NCBI GenBank assembly: GCA_031257535.1
Contig: JAIROO010000135.1
Coordinates: forward strand, 1-37,201
Length of the DNA stretch: 37,201 nucleotides
Direction: 5' to 3'
Source of the DNA: Deltaproteobacteria bacterium
GTDB lineage: Bacteria > Desulfobacterota > Desulfarculia > Adiutricales > Adiutricaceae
Made by a program: the position numbers and the translations under genes. The notes under the pieces are model-generated. The model searched no databases. It saw nothing but the letters and a program-made list of their open reading frames with translations, and was not told the origin of the DNA. Below are positions 28,001-37,098 of this stretch, piece by piece. Within the stretch, counting starts at the first letter, position 1. Each line of letters starts with the position of its first letter.

Positions 28001-30283
28001 GCTCAGATCCCGGCGGGGGTGGTTAAAGGCACGGCCATTTTATCCACCAACCTCGACGCCGACCCCTCGCAGATGGAAGCTTACGCTTTGGCCTTTTACG
28101 GCGAGCTCTCTTCTAGCAACCGCCAAAAAGCCATGCGCCTCTTACCCGGAGCGGCCAACTATAACCCCGCCTCCAGCGACACCTCAGGCGACACGGTCCC
28201 CAATGAGGCGGCTAGCCTTTTTATCGACCGCCCCTTCGCCGACATTGGTTATGGCGAGGTCATGGACACGTACGGTTATATTGGGGAAGCCGGCAAGATC
28301 TATAAGAAAGTCGACAAACCCGAAGACATTGACGAGGCCATTGGGGTAGCCATCTTCACTTACTCCATGTACGAGACCATTGACGGCTCGGATCGCGACC
28401 GGCCCATGAATATTGGCTACTATCTCCATGGGGGCTTAAACTACGCCGAGGCGGCCGCGGACAACCCCAATCGAGCTTTGGGGGTGGCCAATGGGACTTA
28501 CTTAGAGATCCAAAACGAGCACAATTACATGGGGGGCAGCTCTTACACTTTAAAAGACAACACCACCACCTTCCGGAAAGACCATGGGCTCATGACTATT
28601 GGCCACGAGCTCAATACCCCACCGACCTGCTTTCGGGCGGGGCAAGTTTCGGCTAAACCCACTAACTTCGTGGCCGCGGACCGCGATCCCTTGTTTTTTA
28701 AAGGCCATCACCCCGCCAACTTAGCCATGCCAGGTTACGCCTCGGACCAAGACCCCACGCCCCACTCCCTGGCTATCCCCGGCTGCGGGAGCCCGAGATT
28801 ACCGCTAACCGCGACCCGTTTATTTCTGTTTCCCACCCAAGGCGACTCGGTCCACCCGACCTACTTGCCTAACCCTTTGTGGCTAGCGGCTAAATACGGG
28901 GGCTTTAACGATATTAACCACGACGGCGTGCCCCAGAAAGTCGAATGGGACTCCACGCCCGCCCCCAATGGCGACGGCATTCCCGACAACTATTTTTACG
29001 CTAGTAACTTGTCTCTTTTAAAAGAAAAGCTGATTGAGGCTTTTGAGAAAATAATGTCCAACTTAACGGTGGGCGCCGCCTCCTCGGCTTCCATTAACTC
29101 CATCATGGGCGGCGGGATCACCATTAGGACCTATTACCAGACCATCCACTCCCCCTATGGGGCCGAACCCCCGACTAACGAAGTGAAATGGATTGGCGGG
29201 ACCTACTCCCTTTTCGTCGACCCTTATGGCAACCTGCGCGAGGACACCAATCAGAACGGGGTTTTAGACTTAGAGTGCGGATTCGCCGACTCTCCGGGCT
29301 CAGGTCGGGGTCCGGGCTCTTTGGGCGACTGGATCGTGGAGTTCGTTAATTGCCAGGACATTTACGACGCCACGGAAGGCAAAAAGTGCCAAGACGCCCT
29401 CGATGTTTCCGATCTAAAGTCCATCGTCCGGATCTTTCCAGATCAAACGGGCCACAACAACGTGGACTTCCAGCGCAGCCGTTACTTGTCCTTAGAAAAC
29501 GTCTACACCGTCTGGAATCTGGGACAGAATCTGGCCGCTTATAAAACCAAAGACCAGCTCTTAAGTCGCCGGAACGTCTATTTTTACCACGAGGACCTAA
29601 GCGGGGCTACCCCGGTCGCCCTGTCGACGACCAACAAGTTTGAGCCGAGTAAGGCCGCGCGCTTGTATCAGAGCCTTATGACTAATGACGCGGCCAGCGC
29701 GGCCAGCTTAATCGAGTACGTTTTAGGATGGGACCAGCCCCAGTACCGCTCCCGTCAAACTTTAGCTCCTTGGCTGAACGAAAAAGGAACGCCCATCACC
29801 TGTCGCTTAGGCGATATCGTGAACTCTCAGCCCGTTATCGTGGGGGCTCCTTTTTCCTCTTTTGACGAGATGTACCGCGACTCCTCTTACGGGGCTTACC
29901 GGATCTACCGCAAAGACCGGAAAAACATCGCCTTAATTGGGGCCAACGACGGGATGTTGCACGCCATTAACCTAGGCCGGCACGTCTCTTACGCGGCCGG
30001 CAAAAACGGCTACGTCGGGGCCGACGGCCAAGAGCTCTGGGGTTTTATTCCGCAGTCTCTTCTGCCTCATCTCCAGTGGTTGGCCCGCGAGGACTATGGG
30101 CACTCTTATTTCGTGGATTTAACGCCCTTCGTGGCCGAGGTCAAAGATCCCAACCGCTCGGGACCCGAGCAGTGGCGGACCATTGTTTTAGTAGCCTTAC
30201 GGTTTGGTGGCCGGGCCATTGAAGTGGCCCCGGCCACCAAACAAACTCCGGCTAAGTACTCTTACTCCGAGGTCTTCTGCTAG
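25073..30283 (+). CDS. pilY1: PilY1-like giant type IV pilus protein, N-terminal part (split gene)
   Basis: KPAILLVLSKDIKMFAPAYSAPADHDGDGRMDVGFNPAIEYTGIFDPYSCYAY, GDIVNSQPVIVGAP, ALIGANDGMLHAINL, ELWGFIPQSLLPHLQWL, YFVDLTPFVAEV are PilC/PilY1 beta-propeller hallmarks. Start moved from TTG 25052 to ATG 25073, preceded by GGTGA. Confidence 0.88.
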   Translation: MIKHRILLAIGLLSMLTLSKVALAITADPSDYYVAPPLMIGGTKPAILLVLSKDIKMFAPAYSAPADHDGDGRMDVGFNPAIEYTGIFDPYSCYAYKKGAINYTDDKGNPDKNGSDVTKRGRFFRVGASIPDEPDAGPPYPDANRLPDEIKNGYDDSSNGRPGYRAPRSKTGICPQRRDPGSGTKLDSDNLIWSGNWLNWISSSRIDVIRQVLYGGKRILDTPTSTYLAAELIPENAGVWAYDDFTKYFWLDYNEGSPYYDTLKYSPVDPNRWGGKYRRLHVYGRVDNKLFIIDNIWFMRQHEDTLNHEGFRSFSAFYPARDKAQYLPIEFVLNLFADIYKTSELEMVVEACKPLTQKESWDLYYGHIIGRTDANKYKGRVPTKKEEIPNESLIEAGDYCQRYGNNFKPSGVIQKYSQLDQALFGLLTGAFSDLNRWDAGWLRQNVASIRNHINPDGTFKGDSQSNIFKMLDAISQVTKAPLEPWQEKPKNNLPVVDANLKKQGKGWRDPKESNFGNPIGEMLYEGLLYFAKNSKSNYNYWPTFLENNEEVDLPRLGATGFEPWRSPLAIDSGDCLKPVILLLSDVTTSHDGDMLPGSPHGTRVGGEVAPALNLNFPDQAKFHDAKGLGKTFNVKNYLDVITELEGLNGKSFYIANLNPGASGATTDSEANSSRQPVDPADTNLCVPRVLTSLADVRGICPSAPQTYGTYSVAAAAYYGNTHAFDGGLNSVQTYVVALPTIFPEINLESKNRVIAISPIALSVKYPCGNNGEGDRTYCQGLGNEPTGISYLGPFATSVIQWRSDDQGRVYSGAVFAGFSSRLEGEGADYQLDAPVRYYFDLIRECRPAEKCGDSLTSSFRYKNAHNGGGYPTAAQEQNLTRFFFNQDKYKTKYAYTLKGDSATYKDDINGWGGKIERQIAKKILADFQDGRYAGAAVKRRREFVYKNWDDPKNPNYILSGERPKNYGVAAYIPAGWAQIPAGVVKGTAILSTNLDADPSQMEAYALAFYGELSSSNRQKAMRLLPGAANYNPASSDTSGDTVPNEAASLFIDRPFADIGYGEVMDTYGYIGEAGKIYKKVDKPEDIDEAIGVAIFTYSMYETIDGSDRDRPMNIGYYLHGGLNYAEAAADNPNRALGVANGTYLEIQNEHNYMGGSSYTLKDNTTTFRKDHGLMTIGHELNTPPTCFRAGQVSAKPTNFVAADRDPLFFKGHHPANLAMPGYASDQDPTPHSLAIPGCGSPRLPLTATRLFLFPTQGDSVHPTYLPNPLWLAAKYGGFNDINHDGVPQKVEWDSTPAPNGDGIPDNYFYASNLSLLKEKLIEAFEKIMSNLTVGAASSASINSIMGGGITIRTYYQTIHSPYGAEPPTNEVKWIGGTYSLFVDPYGNLREDTNQNGVLDLECGFADSPGSGRGPGSLGDWIVEFVNCQDIYDATEGKKCQDALDVSDLKSIVRIFPDQTGHNNVDFQRSRYLSLENVYTVWNLGQNLAAYKTKDQLLSRRNVYFYHEDLSGATPVALSTTNKFEPSKAARLYQSLMTNDAASAASLIEYVLGWDQPQYRSRQTLAPWLNEKGTPITCRLGDIVNSQPVIVGAPFSSFDEMYRDSSYGAYRIYRKDRKNIALIGANDGMLHAINLGRHVSYAAGKNGYVGADGQELWGFIPQSLLPHLQWLAREDYGHSYFVDLTPFVAEVKDPNRSGPEQWRTIVLVALRFGGRAIEVAPATKQTPAKYSYSEVFC

Positions 30284-30285
30284 AC

Positions 30286-31896
30286 GTGACCGACACCGAA
30301 AAACCGCCCACCCTTTTGTGGCGCTTTACCGACCCCCAACTGGGCCTAGTCGTGGCCAGACCCGTGGTTAGCCGCTCCGACCAGAACTTTATGGTCATCG
30401 TGGGCAGTGGGCCGACTTACGATCTCTACGACCCCAACGCCAAGACCACCGAGCCTGGGCCCGAGGGTCGTTTAGCCTACCGGGGCTACAGTAACCAGTC
30501 AGCCAAACTATTCGTGTTTGACGCTATAAAGGGACCAGGAACCAAAAACTCCGGGGTCATGACCATTGAGAGTGGCCGGCCCAAGAGTTTTATCGCCCAG
30601 TCCTTTATCGCCATCGCCCCGGCCGATACCGTCCGAGTCGACTCCAATGGCCAGACCCAGTGGCGCAACGTTTTGGCTTACTTTAGCTTAAACCAAGCCG
30701 CTCCCGACGACCGCCTCTTGTGCCTTCGGTCCACCGACGATCTGGATCCCTTCCTAAATTACGCGAACCCAGAAGACCGCTGTGGACCCTCCAGCTACGG
30801 CCCTTATGGCTTCTTGGACAAAGGCGGCGTTTATCGCTTAAACATGGCTGGCGACCCCTCTGCCTGGGCCAATAACTTTAAGCTCTTCTTTGAGGCCGAC
30901 CGCCCGATTAGCGGGGCGGTCAACGCGACCACTGACCCCAAAGGCAACGTGTGGGTGATCTTTGGCTCGGGCCGGTACTTCCACGACGAGGACAGCCGTC
31001 TGTGCGAAGGGGCGGGCAACGTCAAAGAGTGCCGCTTAAACCACATTAATTACCTTTATGGGATCAAAGAGCCGCGCCTTGCCGACGGGTCTTTTAGTTT
31101 TGGGTCGGTCAGCGACCAAAGCTTAACCGACGTCTCCAATGTTTACGTCTATCCCAATGGCTCCATCCGCGTCCTGTCTAGTGGCGGGGTCAGCGGCTCA
31201 CTAGGGGTTCCCGGGGGCACGGTTGACTCTTACGCGAACCTGGTCGCCTATCTCGCCTCCGACAAAACCGGGGGTTATAAAAAGGCCCTCCACACCCAAG
31301 ACGCCTCGGTCATTGACGGGCAAGAAATTGGCTCGCCCAACGATTCTATCTACGACCAGTCAAACTGGTGGAAAGGCTTAAGCGCGGAAATGCTCATCCA
31401 GCAAGTGGCCATCGCCAATTTCTGGGGCCAGTCCCATATGGCCTTTAGCTCCTTCTTGCCCGAGAACGTGGCCTGCGGCAGCGCGGGCAAAAGCTACCAT
31501 ATCCTTTTGGATACCTTCACGGGCCTGCCCTCGCCCGTTATGGGCTCGGCTCTGTTTTTGGCCTATAACCGCACTCAAGATATGGTGGGCCTAGACTCGA
31601 GCGGCGACAAACCCATCTCCGATCATTATAGTTACGCCGAAGGCATGAACGTGCCCACCACCGTAGTCACTACTTATATTAACGGTCAAGCCAAAACCGC
31701 CTTTGTCACCACCACCAGCTCAGGGGTCGGGGGCGGCGGCAATTTACGCCACAACGAAAAGTCCGACCCCTTAAACTTAGGCGGCGGAGGCAGCTCGCCC
31801 GGCGGGTCACAGCAGGCTTACGTGGAACCAGTGGCGGAAACCCCCAAAGGAGTCGTCTCCTGGCGGGAAGTCTTAGACCATTCTATTTTAGAGTAG
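30286..31896 (+). CDS. pilY1: PilY1-like protein, C-terminal part (second half of the split gene)
   Basis: Reading the frame upstream of GTG 30286 gives LLDVTDTEKPPTLLWRFTDPQLGLVVARPVVSR, the next propeller blade of PilY1, in the -1 frame relative to the preceding ORF. Confidence 0.85.
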   Translation: MTDTEKPPTLLWRFTDPQLGLVVARPVVSRSDQNFMVIVGSGPTYDLYDPNAKTTEPGPEGRLAYRGYSNQSAKLFVFDAIKGPGTKNSGVMTIESGRPKSFIAQSFIAIAPADTVRVDSNGQTQWRNVLAYFSLNQAAPDDRLLCLRSTDDLDPFLNYANPEDRCGPSSYGPYGFLDKGGVYRLNMAGDPSAWANNFKLFFEADRPISGAVNATTDPKGNVWVIFGSGRYFHDEDSRLCEGAGNVKECRLNHINYLYGIKEPRLADGSFSFGSVSDQSLTDVSNVYVYPNGSIRVLSSGGVSGSLGVPGGTVDSYANLVAYLASDKTGGYKKALHTQDASVIDGQEIGSPNDSIYDQSNWWKGLSAEMLIQQVAIANFWGQSHMAFSSFLPENVACGSAGKSYHILLDTFTGLPSPVMGSALFLAYNRTQDMVGLDSSGDKPISDHYSYAEGMNVPTTVVTTYINGQAKTAFVTTTSSGVGGGGNLRHNEKSDPLNLGGGGSSPGGSQQAYVEPVAETPKGVVSWREVLDHSILE

Positions 31897-31926
31897 TTAA
31901 GCTAAAAATAAATGTTTTTAGCTTAA
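31897..31926. terminator. Hairpin after pilY1
   Basis: Perfect 12-bp arms TTAAGCTAAAAA-taaatg-TTTTTAGCTTAA. Confidence 0.6.
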
Positions 31927-31946
31927 TAAGCCCCTCTAACTAAAAC

Positions 31947-31972
31947 AAAGGGGGGGCGTAAGCCCCCCTTTT
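31947..31972 (+). terminator. Rho-independent terminator-like hairpin
   Basis: AAAGGGGGG-gcgtaag-CCCCCCTTTT. Confidence 0.75.
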
Positions 31973-31991
31973 GGTTAAATTGGAACGAACC

Positions 31992-33152
31992 ATGACCTTT
32001 TTTCAATCAGAAGTCGCGAGGCCCAAAGAAGCCTTAGCCACCCAGATCGTGGTTTGCCCCAAGTGCCAGACCAAATACCGTTTAAACGGGGCCGTCCCTG
32101 ACCAGGGCTTAATCCTTTCTTGCTCGGTTTGCCAGTCAAAATTAGTCATTCAACCCCCCGCCCCGGCCGGGGCGGGGGAGGCGACCGAAGGGGTTAAGAC
32201 CCTTGACCCCAGCCAGGCCAATCCGCCGCCTCAGCCTTTATCGTCCAAAAGCTCGGCCTTAGTTCTTGGTAATCAGTCGACTTTCGCGGCGGTCAAAGGA
32301 GACGACTCGGTCGAAGGCCCGGATAATAGCCTTAGTTCGGTTAACCCGCCCGCGAGCTTAGTTGAGTCCAAGGAGGTCATCAGCTTTAGCCCTAGTCTAA
32401 AGGAGCTCAGCCGCGAGGTTATTTGCCCTAGCTGCTTACAACCCTTAATCGCGACCTTGGCCGTGGGCCAGGACTCGTGGCTCAACTGTCCCCACTGCGG
32501 GGAAAAATTCTTGGCCCCGGCTAATCCCGCCTTGGTCTCTTTAAACGCCGCCCCTTTGGCTAAAGGCTTTAAACCCGCTAAAGCCAAAAAACGTCTAGTT
32601 TTAAAGGTTGACTCCTTAGGCCAGCTTTATGAGATCGGGGTCCTCGACCAGTCGTTAAGCCAAAAAAGACGGATCGCTTTAGCCCTAATCGTGGTCGTCG
32701 CCATAGGGTTAGGCTTGTATGGGCTTTTATTAGTCGCCTCGTGGCGGGAAGCCCACAACTTATCCGCCCCCACCCTCCCGCCAGAAGTCATCGCCCCGAT
32801 CGCGGCTTACGACGACGGCGACTTTCGACAAGACCTTTATAGTTTCTCGCGGTGGTCAAGGGGCAAGTTTCTTTCCAATTTTGAGATCGATTACTCTGGC
32901 TACTCGTCCCGTTTGTTTAAATACGCCATAAAAAAGTTAGCTCCCAAAGACTGCCAAGAGTTTACTAGCTTAACTTTAAACGCTTTAGACCAAGGGGGCG
33001 TGAAGATAACCGGCCATTGTTACCAGACCCGCTTAGCTAACCCGACTATTTTAGTCAACTGGCGCGGCCGGGAGGCGATCTTAACCACCCCAGAGTCGAG
33101 CGAGATCATTACAGTGGAACTTTATCCAAAGGCTCAATTCTTCAAATCCTAA
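31992..33152 (+). CDS. Two-zinc-ribbon (MJ0042-type) membrane protein in pilus locus
   Basis: VVCPKCQTKYRLNGAVPDQGLILSCSVCQSKLVI and VICPSCLQPL...WLNCPHCGEKF, then a single TM IALALIVVVAIGLGLYGLLLVASW. The TTG start at 31971 lies in the terminator hairpin, so ATG 31992 is preferred. Confidence 0.75.
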   Translation: MTFFQSEVARPKEALATQIVVCPKCQTKYRLNGAVPDQGLILSCSVCQSKLVIQPPAPAGAGEATEGVKTLDPSQANPPPQPLSSKSSALVLGNQSTFAAVKGDDSVEGPDNSLSSVNPPASLVESKEVISFSPSLKELSREVICPSCLQPLIATLAVGQDSWLNCPHCGEKFLAPANPALVSLNAAPLAKGFKPAKAKKRLVLKVDSLGQLYEIGVLDQSLSQKRRIALALIVVVAIGLGLYGLLLVASWREAHNLSAPTLPPEVIAPIAAYDDGDFRQDLYSFSRWSRGKFLSNFEIDYSGYSSRLFKYAIKKLAPKDCQEFTSLTLNALDQGGVKITGHCYQTRLANPTILVNWRGREAILTTPESSEIITVELYPKAQFFKS

Positions 33153-33164
33153 ATATTAGACCCC

Positions 33165-33211
33165 AAAAAAGGCTTTGACCCTAATTTTAGGTTCTAGCCC
33201 CAGCCTTTTTT
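33165..33211 (+). terminator. Terminator-like hairpin between zinc-ribbon gene and pilW-like gene
   Basis: AAAAAAGGCT ... AGCCTTTTTT arms. Confidence 0.55.
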
Positions 33212-33253
33212 AACCATCACGGATAAAAACCCCCATAAAAATGGAGACAGGCT

Positions 33254-34393
33254 ATGAGTAGCCTAAAAACTTTTTTACCCCCCCACAAAGACCCGGTGGC
33301 TCTAGCCGAGGGTCAAGGCGAGCCAGCGAGTTACGCTCCTTCAACTAAAAAATCTGGCCATAAGGCGGGGTTAACCTTGGTGGAGTTATTAACGGTTATT
33401 CTTTTAGGCGCCATTCTCATTTCCATGGCCCTATTAATATATATCACCACCTCGCGCGGCTTTATGCGTCAGGAATCCCTAGTGGAGCAGATGCTAAACC
33501 TCCGCTCGGCTATTACCTTTATCGCCCGGGACACTCGCATGGCCGGCAATGGGTTTTCCCTTTTAAACATGGGCCAGAACAACAAGATCTTGGTTTACCA
33601 AAAAAACGACGCTGGCGAGCCTTTAGACTGGTTTCGCTACGACCCGACTAAACCTGTTTTTGGGGTTCAGCCCCTGTGGTTTGAGGGTCACGACGACGGA
33701 CCGGACGTCTTAACCATAGCTTATCTCGCCCCAGAGTTTTCCGCGCCCTTAGGTCGGTTAGGCGAACTTTATCGGGCCAACGACGCGGTCTTAAAATTGG
33801 AGCCGGCCACGATTTTGGATTATCCAGCCGCCATTAACCCCAACGAGGTCTTAGCCGTCCGCGACCAGTTGGCGGTGGTCGCCCCTAGTGGCGAGGCGAT
33901 TATTTTAGAGTCCCTGGATAACGCTAGCGATTTTCCAGATATTAACGTGGGTCCGACTCCCTCGTCTTTCCCGCCTGGTTACTTAAGCGGGGGCGACAAT
34001 TTCCCCCAGGGCAGCTTGGTCTACAACGTTAGAAGGCTCTACGTCCACTCCTTTCGCGTGGATACCGCCACTAACTCTTTGTATATGGACACCTTAAGGG
34101 AGACGGGCGAGCTTTTGGCCGAGGGCATTGAGGATCTTCAGGTGGCTTTCGCCGTGGCCAAAGCCGACCCCGCCGTGGAAGATAATTTGGTTCAAGTTTT
34201 GACTGGCTATGACTTAAGTAAATCGGAAAACGTCTTAAAAGTAGCTCGAATAGTTTTAGTTTCCAGATCCGCGACCAAAGATCCTTACTCCAACGTCTAC
34301 CCCAAGATCCAGGCTTTAGACCACAAACCCCTTGGTCAAGACTCCTTTCGCCGCCGAGCCCTAGAAAGCGTCGTTAGCTTACGTAATTTTTAA
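33254..34393 (+). CDS. pilW: PilW-like minor pilin/assembly protein
   Basis: HKAGLTLVELLTVILLGAILISMALLIYITTSRGFMRQE prepilin N-terminus; PilW-like length and position. Confidence 0.8.
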   Translation: MSSLKTFLPPHKDPVALAEGQGEPASYAPSTKKSGHKAGLTLVELLTVILLGAILISMALLIYITTSRGFMRQESLVEQMLNLRSAITFIARDTRMAGNGFSLLNMGQNNKILVYQKNDAGEPLDWFRYDPTKPVFGVQPLWFEGHDDGPDVLTIAYLAPEFSAPLGRLGELYRANDAVLKLEPATILDYPAAINPNEVLAVRDQLAVVAPSGEAIILESLDNASDFPDINVGPTPSSFPPGYLSGGDNFPQGSLVYNVRRLYVHSFRVDTATNSLYMDTLRETGELLAEGIEDLQVAFAVAKADPAVEDNLVQVLTGYDLSKSENVLKVARIVLVSRSATKDPYSNVYPKIQALDHKPLGQDSFRRRALESVVSLRNF

Positions 34394-34454
34394 CCAAAAT
34401 AACCTTATAAAGTCAGCCGCTTTGACTTAATAATAAGCGTTTTCTTAGCGCCTT

Positions 34455-35132
34455 TTGGAGACTTCCATGAGACAGTCAGCCCCTAAAACCTGGACTCGGC
34501 CGGGATTTTCTCTGGTCGAAATAATTGTGGTCATCGCCATAATGGGTATTTTACTAGGCGTCGCTATCCCCACCTATCTGACTTTAGTCCCGGGCGTGGA
34601 TCTACGGGCCGACGGCCAAAAGCTGGCCTTCGCCCTCCAAAGGGCGAGGCAAGTGGCCTCCACCTACAATCGGCCCACCAGGGTTTTATTGGATTGCACT
34701 CCGGGGACCTTAAATTTTGACGGGAATAAAAATCCCTGCCGGTTAGCCGTGCAATTAGCCGTGTACGACGAGCTGGGGGTAGTTAGGCGCTGGGTTATGG
34801 TCCAAGCTGGAAAAATGGATTTAAGCCCACACACCGTGGTCACCTATAAAAACGCCTACACGACTAAAAGAGAGCAGTTTGACTATTATCAGAGCTTTTT
34901 TAATGGCTTTTACGACTTAAACGGGGCTGGGCCGCGGACTTATGGGGTCGCCGAAAAAGATGGGTTTAACGGGGACAGCGTGGTCGTGGTCTATATCCCT
35001 TCCGGAGAGGCCATCACTTATAGTAAGATCGCCTTAAGTTTAAAAAGCGACCGCAAAGCCTCTTTGCCTGGCTTAACTTTAGAGGTCATCAACAGCACCG
35101 GCTACGCCCGCGTAAAAGAAAATACCGCTTAA
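34455..35132 (+). CDS. FimT/GspH-like pseudopilin
   Basis: PGFSLVEIIVVIAIMGILLGVAIPTYLTLVPGVDLRADGQKLAFALQRARQVA. Confidence 0.85.
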   Translation: METSMRQSAPKTWTRPGFSLVEIIVVIAIMGILLGVAIPTYLTLVPGVDLRADGQKLAFALQRARQVASTYNRPTRVLLDCTPGTLNFDGNKNPCRLAVQLAVYDELGVVRRWVMVQAGKMDLSPHTVVTYKNAYTTKREQFDYYQSFFNGFYDLNGAGPRTYGVAEKDGFNGDSVVVVYIPSGEAITYSKIALSLKSDRKASLPGLTLEVINSTGYARVKENTA

Positions 35133-35179
35133 AAAACGGCCCTTTTTTTATTAGCCGGACCACATAATAGGTAATTACG

Positions 35180-35605
35180 ATGACTTACGCTTTAACTTCT
35201 CCCCCGAAAAATCGTCGAAAGGGGTTTACTCTTTTAGAGACCCTCTTCGCTTTATTGATCTTACTTTTGGGTTTTTTCGCGGCCATCGCCATGAATAGCG
35301 CGGCCTTAAAAAGCGGCGTTCTGAACGAGACCCAGTTTCAAGCCGTTTTCTTGGCAGACTCGAAGATCGAGGAGATCCGTTCTTATATGCCTAAGTTTGC
35401 TGGGTCCACGCTCACTTTAATCGAGCATTTCGATAAGAATGGCTTACTCTTAGCCAATCCAGCCCAAGCTTTTTTTACCCGAGAGACGGTCATTAATTTA
35501 CAAACTCCCTCCGCCAAAACCGACGAGGTCCGAGTGACGGTTAAAGCCGTTAGATCGTCCTTGGCTATTTCGTATTTAAGCATTATCGACCACGTTGACG
35601 ATTAA
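35180..35605 (+). CDS. pilV: PilV-like prepilin
   Basis: RKGFTLLETLFALLILLLGFFAAIAMNSAALKSG. Confidence 0.8.
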   Translation: MTYALTSPPKNRRKGFTLLETLFALLILLLGFFAAIAMNSAALKSGVLNETQFQAVFLADSKIEEIRSYMPKFAGSTLTLIEHFDKNGLLLANPAQAFFTRETVINLQTPSAKTDEVRVTVKAVRSSLAISYLSIIDHVDD

Positions 35606-35634
35606 ACTTAAAATGGCCATTTGGAGGCCCTAAT

Positions 35635-36333
35635 ATGTCGCGCCCCTTAGCTCCTAACCACTCCCCTTCCGCCCGCTCGGGCATGATTTTAATCACGACC
35701 TTGGTTTTAGTTCTCATCCTGACCGTGGCCGGGGGCGTTCTTTTATATAAAAACCGCTCTGAACTCGCGACGACCACCAACTTTCGAAACCACCAGAAAG
35801 CTTTGGCTAACGCCGACACGGTCATGAAAGTAGCCATGAAGGCCTTAGACATAATGATCGCGAACCCTTCCATTGACTCGGTCATCGAGTCTTTCGCCCA
35901 CTCGGGAAATTACAAATATAAATTTAAATTTAGCCCTAATTTCGCCGCCTTAGCTGAAAACGTGGGCGACGCTAGCCGCTCTTCGGTTAAATCCCGGTAC
36001 TTAGGCGCGGGCGGAAGCGCAAGTGGCAATATCCCCGACATTACCGTAAGCGACCAAAACGATCGGATTATTGGCCTGGCTCGAATCTCCTATGATTTTA
36101 TTGATCGGACCATCGCTTATGGCGGAAAAATGAACGCCGGCGACTCCATCGGCATGTCTGGTATGGGCTCAGGCGCGGAAGCCGTGACCAGTTTTTACGT
36201 TATCACCGTGGTTGGCCGGGATCCAGACGCGGCCGAAGGGGATCTCTACGCCACTGGAGCGGATCTGTCGGCTGGGCCTCAGGCTTTCTTAACGGCCTTG
36301 TACTGCGTGGGGACCGCTTGCGCTAAATCTTAA
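35635..36333 (+). CDS. pilX: PilX-like pilus assembly protein
   Basis: SGMILITTLVLVLILTVAGGVLLYKNRSELATTTNFRNHQKALANADTVMKVA; PilX-type N-terminus and gene order. Confidence 0.7.
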   Translation: MSRPLAPNHSPSARSGMILITTLVLVLILTVAGGVLLYKNRSELATTTNFRNHQKALANADTVMKVAMKALDIMIANPSIDSVIESFAHSGNYKYKFKFSPNFAALAENVGDASRSSVKSRYLGAGGSASGNIPDITVSDQNDRIIGLARISYDFIDRTIAYGGKMNAGDSIGMSGMGSGAEAVTSFYVITVVGRDPDAAEGDLYATGADLSAGPQAFLTALYCVGTACAKS

Positions 36334-36334
36334 A

Positions 36335-36363
36335 AGCCAAAAACTTTAAATAAATTTTTGGCT
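36335..36363. terminator. Hairpin at end of pilin operon
   Basis: AGCCAAAAA ... TTTTTGGCT. Confidence 0.5.
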
Positions 36364-36851
36364 AAATAACGCTCCCCCTAGTCTTTTAACGCCGTCCTCG
36401 CTTCCCCCCCCCACTAGTTTTTTAACGCAGCTCCTTGTTTTAGAGGGAAAACGCGCTCTTAAGAAAAACAGTCAAATTACCAGTTTTTTTAACTATAAAG
36501 ACGCGTTTTAAGATATTAAACTTTTTTGGCGTTATATTGGCCTAATATTTTTGGAGTAAGCCTAAAGCCAAAAAACCTTTTGGACCAGACGAGAATTTTT
36601 ATTCATGATTTTATCGTGAAACAAATATTTTTTTTAAAAAATTTTGTTTTATGACTTCGGGGTGACGCGGCGAGTCATGAGAGTTTTTGGTAGATCTTTT
36701 TGGCGAGACGATAGGGTTTTAGGGCGAGATCTTGTTATGGGTAAGGCCATAATGTTTAGGCCTACCATAAGGTTCAAAAGTTAAAGTTATTTTACGAACT
36801 TGTCATATCTTATTATTTTTTTTCTAATAAATAATTTTTTTGGTCCTGACC

Positions 36852-36909
36852 GACTCCGCAAAATACGGCCCGCCGCGAGTCAGCGAAATGCGGCCCGCCG
36901 CGAGTCAGC
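36852..36909. repeat. 25-bp tandem repeat GAGTCAGCGAAATGCGGCCCGCCGC, 2.3 copies
   Basis: Copies at 36852-36876 and 36877-36901, plus partial gagtcagc. Confidence 0.85.
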
Positions 36910-37002
36910 TTGGCTTTTTTTTATTGTCCACCAGCGTCACTTTTTGGGATTAGTCGATCTTTGTGGATCGCCACGTTAATGTTTACCAAAATGGCTCACA
37001 TT

Positions 37003-37095
37003 AACCATCTCATAGTTTACCACTCTCGGGCCCAGTCGCCATAAAATAACCATCTCATACTTTACCACTTCACTCCGGGTCCAGTCGTAATAAAT
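37003..37095. repeat. 45/48-bp direct repeat (AACCATCTCATAGTTTACCAC...CCAGTCG..ATAAAT)
   Basis: 37003-37047 and 37048-37095 read directly. Confidence 0.8.
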
Positions 37096-37098
37096 AAA

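Noticed and set aside
27858-28349. 163-aa ORF inside pilY1
   Set aside because: Overlaps a well-supported CDS in another frame; basic, Pro/Thr-rich out-of-frame translation typical of this codon usage.
30265-30290. Classical programmed -1 frameshift site
   Set aside because: GAGGTCTTCTGCTAG lacks a canonical slippery heptamer; kept only as one option in the pilY1 split finding.
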